Shown here: positions 62,697-64,000 of the stretch, in pieces
Position numbering within the stretch: position 1 is the first letter of the stretch
Layout of the letters: every line of letters starts with the position of its first letter
Assembly (NCBI RefSeq): GCF_019703835.1
Contig: NZ_AP023054.1
Coordinates: 1,178,001 to 1,242,000 of the forward strand
Reading direction: 5' to 3'
Length of the DNA: 64,000 nucleotides
Source: Thaumasiovibrio subtropicus
GTDB lineage: Bacteria; Pseudomonadota; Gammaproteobacteria; Enterobacterales; Vibrionaceae
Position numbers and translations under genes: made by a program
The notes under the pieces: model-generated
The model's database searches: none
The model's input: only the letters and a program-made list of their open reading frames with translations
Told to the model about the DNA's origin: nothing

Positions 62697-64000
62697 ATGG
62701 CAACGAGTGTCGCAGGCGAATCAAGAGCACAATTCAGCTCAAAGATTGGCTTTATTTTAGCCGCTGCAGGTTCAGCGGTTGGACTCGGGAACATTTGGGG
62801 GTTCCCGACCCAAGCAGCAAGTAACGGTGGAGGCGCATTCCTACTCATTTACCTGTTTATGGTTTTCTTATTGGGGTATCCGTTGTTGGTGGCTGAGCTC
62901 GCCATTGGCCGTTACAGTCAAGCAAACCCGATAAAGTCGTCGGGGGCAATCATGCCGAAAGGCCTTGCCGGCTCAGGCCGCGCACTCGCGGTGGTTGGCT
63001 TGATTACCGCATCATGTATCCTCAGCTTTTATGCCATCCTTGCTGGTTGGTTATTGGGTTTTTTCATCAGCCCACTGCTTGAAATTGTCGGGTTTACAGA
63101 GGCAGCGACTTGGTTAGAGACGTTCTCTACGGGCCGTAACTTGCTGTTGATGGGGTTATTCATGGCTGCCACTATTTATATTGTAAAAAGTGGTGTGGCT
63201 GAAGGGATCGAGCGTTGGTCAACACGCCTAATGCCCGTGCTGGTGGTGTTGTTCTTAGTCTTGATCGCTTACATCATGACGCAGAGCGGCGCGATGGCGG
63301 GACTAAAAATGTTCTTGGTACCTGATTTTAGCCAAGTCGACTCCGGCATGATTCACAGTGCTATGGGTCAAGCGTTTTTCTCTCTTTCGTTGGGCGCGTG
63401 TACCATGATGGTTTATGGTTCATATCTGCGTAAAGATGCCGATCTTCCTAAAACCGCGGGTCAAGTTGCGCTGATTGATACGGGGATTGCCTTTATTGCC
63501 GGTTTGCTGATTATGCCAGCGATGTTTGTTGCTCAGAACAATGGTGTGAAGATTTTTGATGAGGCGGGAAATTTAGAAAGCTCAGGAGATCTGGTATTTG
63601 AAGTCCTGCCAGCCATGTTTGAAACCATGGGCGGTGCTGGGTTATTGGTCTCAATCATTTTCTTTGCGCTGATGGTTATAGCGGCACTGACGTCGTCGAT
63701 CTCACTGCTTGAAGTGCCAGTATCAACGGCAAGTGAAGAGCTTAATCTGCCGCGCAGCACTTCCTCTTGGTTGATCGGTGGCGTGATTTCTGTGCTTTCA
63801 GTGGCCATCATTTTTAACTTTGGCTGGTTGTTTGATGCCGTGATTGTGGCGTCAACTGAGTATGCGCAACCTATTTTAGGTGTTGTTTTTGCCTTGCTCG
63901 TCGGTTGGGTATGGAAACGTGATGGTTTGTTGAGTGAGTTACGCCAAGGCGCGCCAGAGATGGAGACGAGTCTGTTCTGGAAAATTTGGCCTTGGTACGT
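62697..64000 (+). CDS. Sodium-dependent transporter of the NSS (SNF) family, C-terminus beyond the window
   Basis: At least 434 residues from the ATG at 62697 (GAGAGA upstream). FSSKIGFILAAAGSAVGLGNIWGFPTQAASNGGGAFLLIYL is helix 1 with the sodium site GSAVGLGN, typical of bacterial neurotransmitter:sodium symporter relatives (LeuT fold). About eleven helices seen before the window ends. Substrate probably an amino acid. Confidence 0.92.
   Translation, partial: MATSVAGESRAQFSSKIGFILAAAGSAVGLGNIWGFPTQAASNGGGAFLLIYLFMVFLLGYPLLVAELAIGRYSQANPIKSSGAIMPKGLAGSGRALAVVGLITASCILSFYAILAGWLLGFFISPLLEIVGFTEAATWLETFSTGRNLLLMGLFMAATIYIVKSGVAEGIERWSTRLMPVLVVLFLVLIAYIMTQSGAMAGLKMFLVPDFSQVDSGMIHSAMGQAFFSLSLGACTMMVYGSYLRKDADLPKTAGQVALIDTGIAFIAGLLIMPAMFVAQNNGVKIFDEAGNLESSGDLVFEVLPAMFETMGGAGLLVSIIFFALMVIAALTSSISLLEVPVSTASEELNLPRSTSSWLIGGVISVLSVAIIFNFGWLFDAVIVASTEYAQPILGVVFALLVGWVWKRDGLLSELRQGAPEMETSLFWKIWPWY

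Noticed and set aside
1-64000. CRISPR array
   Set aside because: No regularly spaced 25-40 base repeats with unique spacers and no cas genes were seen. The recurring sequences are dispersed MITE-like copies.

Overview
The window reads as a chromosomal stretch of a marine gammaproteobacterium of the Vibrionaceae (Vibrio, Salinivibrio or a near relative; genus not resolved). Evidence: the enterobacterial/vibrio-type aspC, asnS, mlc, bioA/bioBFCD, alaE, clsA and yjeH genes, and a second secD-secF pair preceded by a VemP-type export-monitoring arrest peptide, an arrangement known from Vibrio. Housekeeping genes are dense on both strands and broken up by accessory segments.

Layout. 1-2000: the edge of a membrane protein gene and an IS110/IS1111-type insertion sequence (transposase frameshifted) lodged in the end of a MITE-like repeat. 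2200-8620: winged-helix protein, small unknown, aspC, asnS, the glucose repressor gene mlc with a clear self-operator and CRP site, and a Lon-N-domain protein. 8862-13922: complete late biotin pathway, bioA diverging from bioBFCD across a BirA operator. 14534-23446: three secreted/surface genes (a 1140-aa multidomain lipoprotein, an 897-aa very acidic lipoprotein with an EF-hand loop, and a subtilase with a CFI-box-like C-terminus) behind an overlapping FNR/CRP site. 23665-24386: alaE and tRNA-Ser(GGA).

24387-37216 is a defence island anchored on tRNA-Ser: the tRNA 3' end plus terminator is repeated imperfectly at 37166-37216. Between the repeats lie an LRAT-like protein diverging from an XRE regulator (both with Gly/Ala-rich hydrophobic tails), an excisionase-like HTH, hsdM-hsdS-hsdR, a YgjP-like metallopeptidase, and a Septu-like ATPase (PtuA) with an HNH nuclease (PtuB) broken by a one-base frameshift at an A6 run. 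No integrase is visible.

37491-46315: CbrC-like protein, a 46-codon ORF coupled to a PRPP-synthetase-like gene, an unknown acidic protein, vemP-secD-secF (minus strand), and a FAD oxidase diverging from a FeeM/LuxI-like acyltransferase. 46575-64000: BCCT transporter, blc lipocalin, a four-gene unknown/SDR/membrane/AraC cluster, LysR, an APH-type kinase, yjeH with a divergent Lrp-like regulator, a VOC protein, a diguanylate cyclase with a periplasmic partner, clsA and an NSS transporter running off the end. A roughly 280-bp inverted-repeat element recurs at about 346/1721, 47016, 54119 and 58357, with decayed pieces at 54080 and 56300.

The best candidates for undescribed biology are the lipoprotein/lipoprotein/subtilase locus, the LRAT-XRE pair in the defence island, the MITE family and the IS that targets its end, and the FeeM-like/flavoenzyme pair. 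All functional calls rest on reading sequence and recalled family features; no searches were run.
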